Positions 63,317-64,000 of a DNA stretch of 64,000 bases are shown here, piece by piece. The position numbers and the translations under genes are program-made. Under the pieces are notes generated by a model. The model saw only the letters and a program-made list of their open reading frames with translations. It made no database searches and was not told the origin of the DNA. Position 1 is the stretch's first letter. Every line of letters starts with the position of its first letter. Source of the stretch: Pirellulales bacterium (lineage in GTDB: Bacteria > Planctomycetota > Planctomycetia > Pirellulales > JAEUIK01); NCBI GenBank assembly GCA_019745975.1, contig JAIESQ010000031.1:62001-126000 (forward strand). The letters run 5' to 3'.

Positions 63317-64000
63317 TTATTCGCCAGCCATTTCTTGCGCATGCTCGAATCGCTCGCGCGACTCTTCAGCCTGCGTTGCGGCGTCGATAAACTCGGCATC
63401 GGTCGCGGCCTTGCTAGCGCGTTTCTCAGCCGCGATGCGGTCTTGATGCTTCCATATTCGTGATTCGAGATCGCGCATGCGCGACCACGCAAGTTGCGAG
63501 TCGCCCGCGAGCGCGATGCCCTGAATCTCTGCGGCCTCGGTCTTGAATTCGTCAGGCGCGAGCTTCACCAAACCGGCGACATAGTCGCGAGCCGTCTTTA
63601 CCTGGGGGTCATTGTCAATGGCGACTTGATGTTCCGCAGCCGCCGAGATTGCAGCTTGCTCTTGGTCCCAAGCGTCAGCAAGCGCATTGAAATGTTGGAG
63701 ACGACTCTGCTTCTGACTCGCGTTGTGCCAAAAGTGCGACTCGATTTCCTGGTATCGCAGGCGATACGGATTGACCGGCCCCGCGATGGTAGCGGCTTCG
63801 GCCGCTTCAGCGGCGGCCTTGTCAGCAGCATCTTTGCGGCCTTGATCCTCTGCCTTGCGAAGCGCCTGGCGCTCATGGAAGGGCAGCGGTTTGGGTGGCG
63901 GGTTCAATTCGGCCTCACGCTTTGCCTCTTGCGCGACTTGGCGCTCAACGGCTCGCCGCTCGCGGTCAGCAGCCTGCCGCATCCGCTTGCGTTGCTCGTA
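63317..64000 (-). CDS. Partial coiled-coil protein of the integrated element
   Basis: At least 221 codons (from an ATG at 63982; the frame is open to the window edge, so the start may lie beyond). The product is highly charged and Ala-rich (RERRAVERQVAQEAKREAEL, AADKAAAEAAEAATIAG) with a central soluble region (YRLRYQEIESHFWHNASQKQ) and long helices. It ends with TAA directly before the tape-measure frame, which lies in the -1 phase. Position suggests a tail or head-tail component; the family is unknown. Confidence 0.6.
   Translation of the reverse strand, partial: YEQRKRMRQAADRERRAVERQVAQEAKREAELNPPPKPLPFHERQALRKAEDQGRKDAADKAAAEAAEAATIAGPVNPYRLRYQEIESHFWHNASQKQSRLQHFNALADAWDQEQAAISAAAEHQVAIDNDPQVKTARDYVAGLVKLAPDEFKTEAAEIQGIALAGDSQLAWSRMRDLESRIWKHQDRIAAEKRASKAATDAEFIDAATQAEESRERFEHAQEMAGE

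Noticed and set aside
63317-63330. Programmed frameshift joining the coiled-coil gene to the tape measure
   Set aside because: The -1 phase relation fits, but no recognisable slippery heptamer was found and the upstream gene does not look like a tail chaperone.

Overview
The window looks like chromosome of a planctomycete (Planctomycetota, probably order Pirellulales). The case rests on high G+C and on typical family content: a very long PVC-type dehydrogenase / HEAT / c-heme fusion, a BBP7-like outer-membrane barrel protein, three PEP-CTERM proteins, a formylglycine-type sulfatase, PQQ-propeller and TPR proteins with export signals, and an S16 with a long Ala/Glu tail. Intergenic regions are full of palindromic repeat families.

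Layout. 1-7,650: a partial membrane protein, a GNAT/DUF1778 toxin-antitoxin pair, a conserved hypothetical, a CapK/PaaK-like adenylate-forming enzyme, a transglutaminase-like protein, a VapBC-like pair and an IS110 transposase remnant. 7,695-23,100: mostly exported proteins (thioredoxin-like, sulfatase, lipase-like, BBP7-like, TPR, small lipoprotein, PVC cytochrome protein). 23,200-31,300: an ABC-2 exporter pair, sugar isomerase-like protein, M20 amidohydrolase, DedA, PQQ propeller and ATP-grasp protein. 31,500-40,050: housekeeping core, with argB-argD-argF-rph on + and the classic ffh-rpsP-trmD-rplS-YraN run on -.

40,160-45,620 is a defence and repeat island. An apparently intact type II cassette (C5 cytosine methyltransferase, PD-(D/E)XK-like nuclease, Vsr nickase; ATGA or 10-bp overlaps) sits between the first ~300 codons and the last ~110 codons of a different, large restriction-modification gene whose adenine-methylase core is missing. 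It is preceded by a 100-bp-period direct repeat and followed by seven tandem copies of a 30-bp palindromic unit that run into the stop codon of the next gene.

45,622-56,040: a phosphatase/sulfatase-fold protein, small hypotheticals, a TPR-S41 peptidase, a PaiB-like flavoprotein, two tandem PEP-CTERM paralogues behind a possible structured leader RNA, a third PEP-CTERM gene, and a NUDIX / metallo-beta-lactamase fusion broken by an internal deletion.

56,292-64,000: tRNA-Arg(CCT) followed by the integrase end of a prophage or integrative element: tyrosine recombinase, three small excisionase-type HTH proteins, and, on the opposite strand, small unknown genes, a tail tape-measure gene with two in-frame TAG codons and a frameshift, and a partial coiled-coil protein. 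The element continues past the window edge.

All function calls come from reading motifs and remembered family resemblance; no database search was run.
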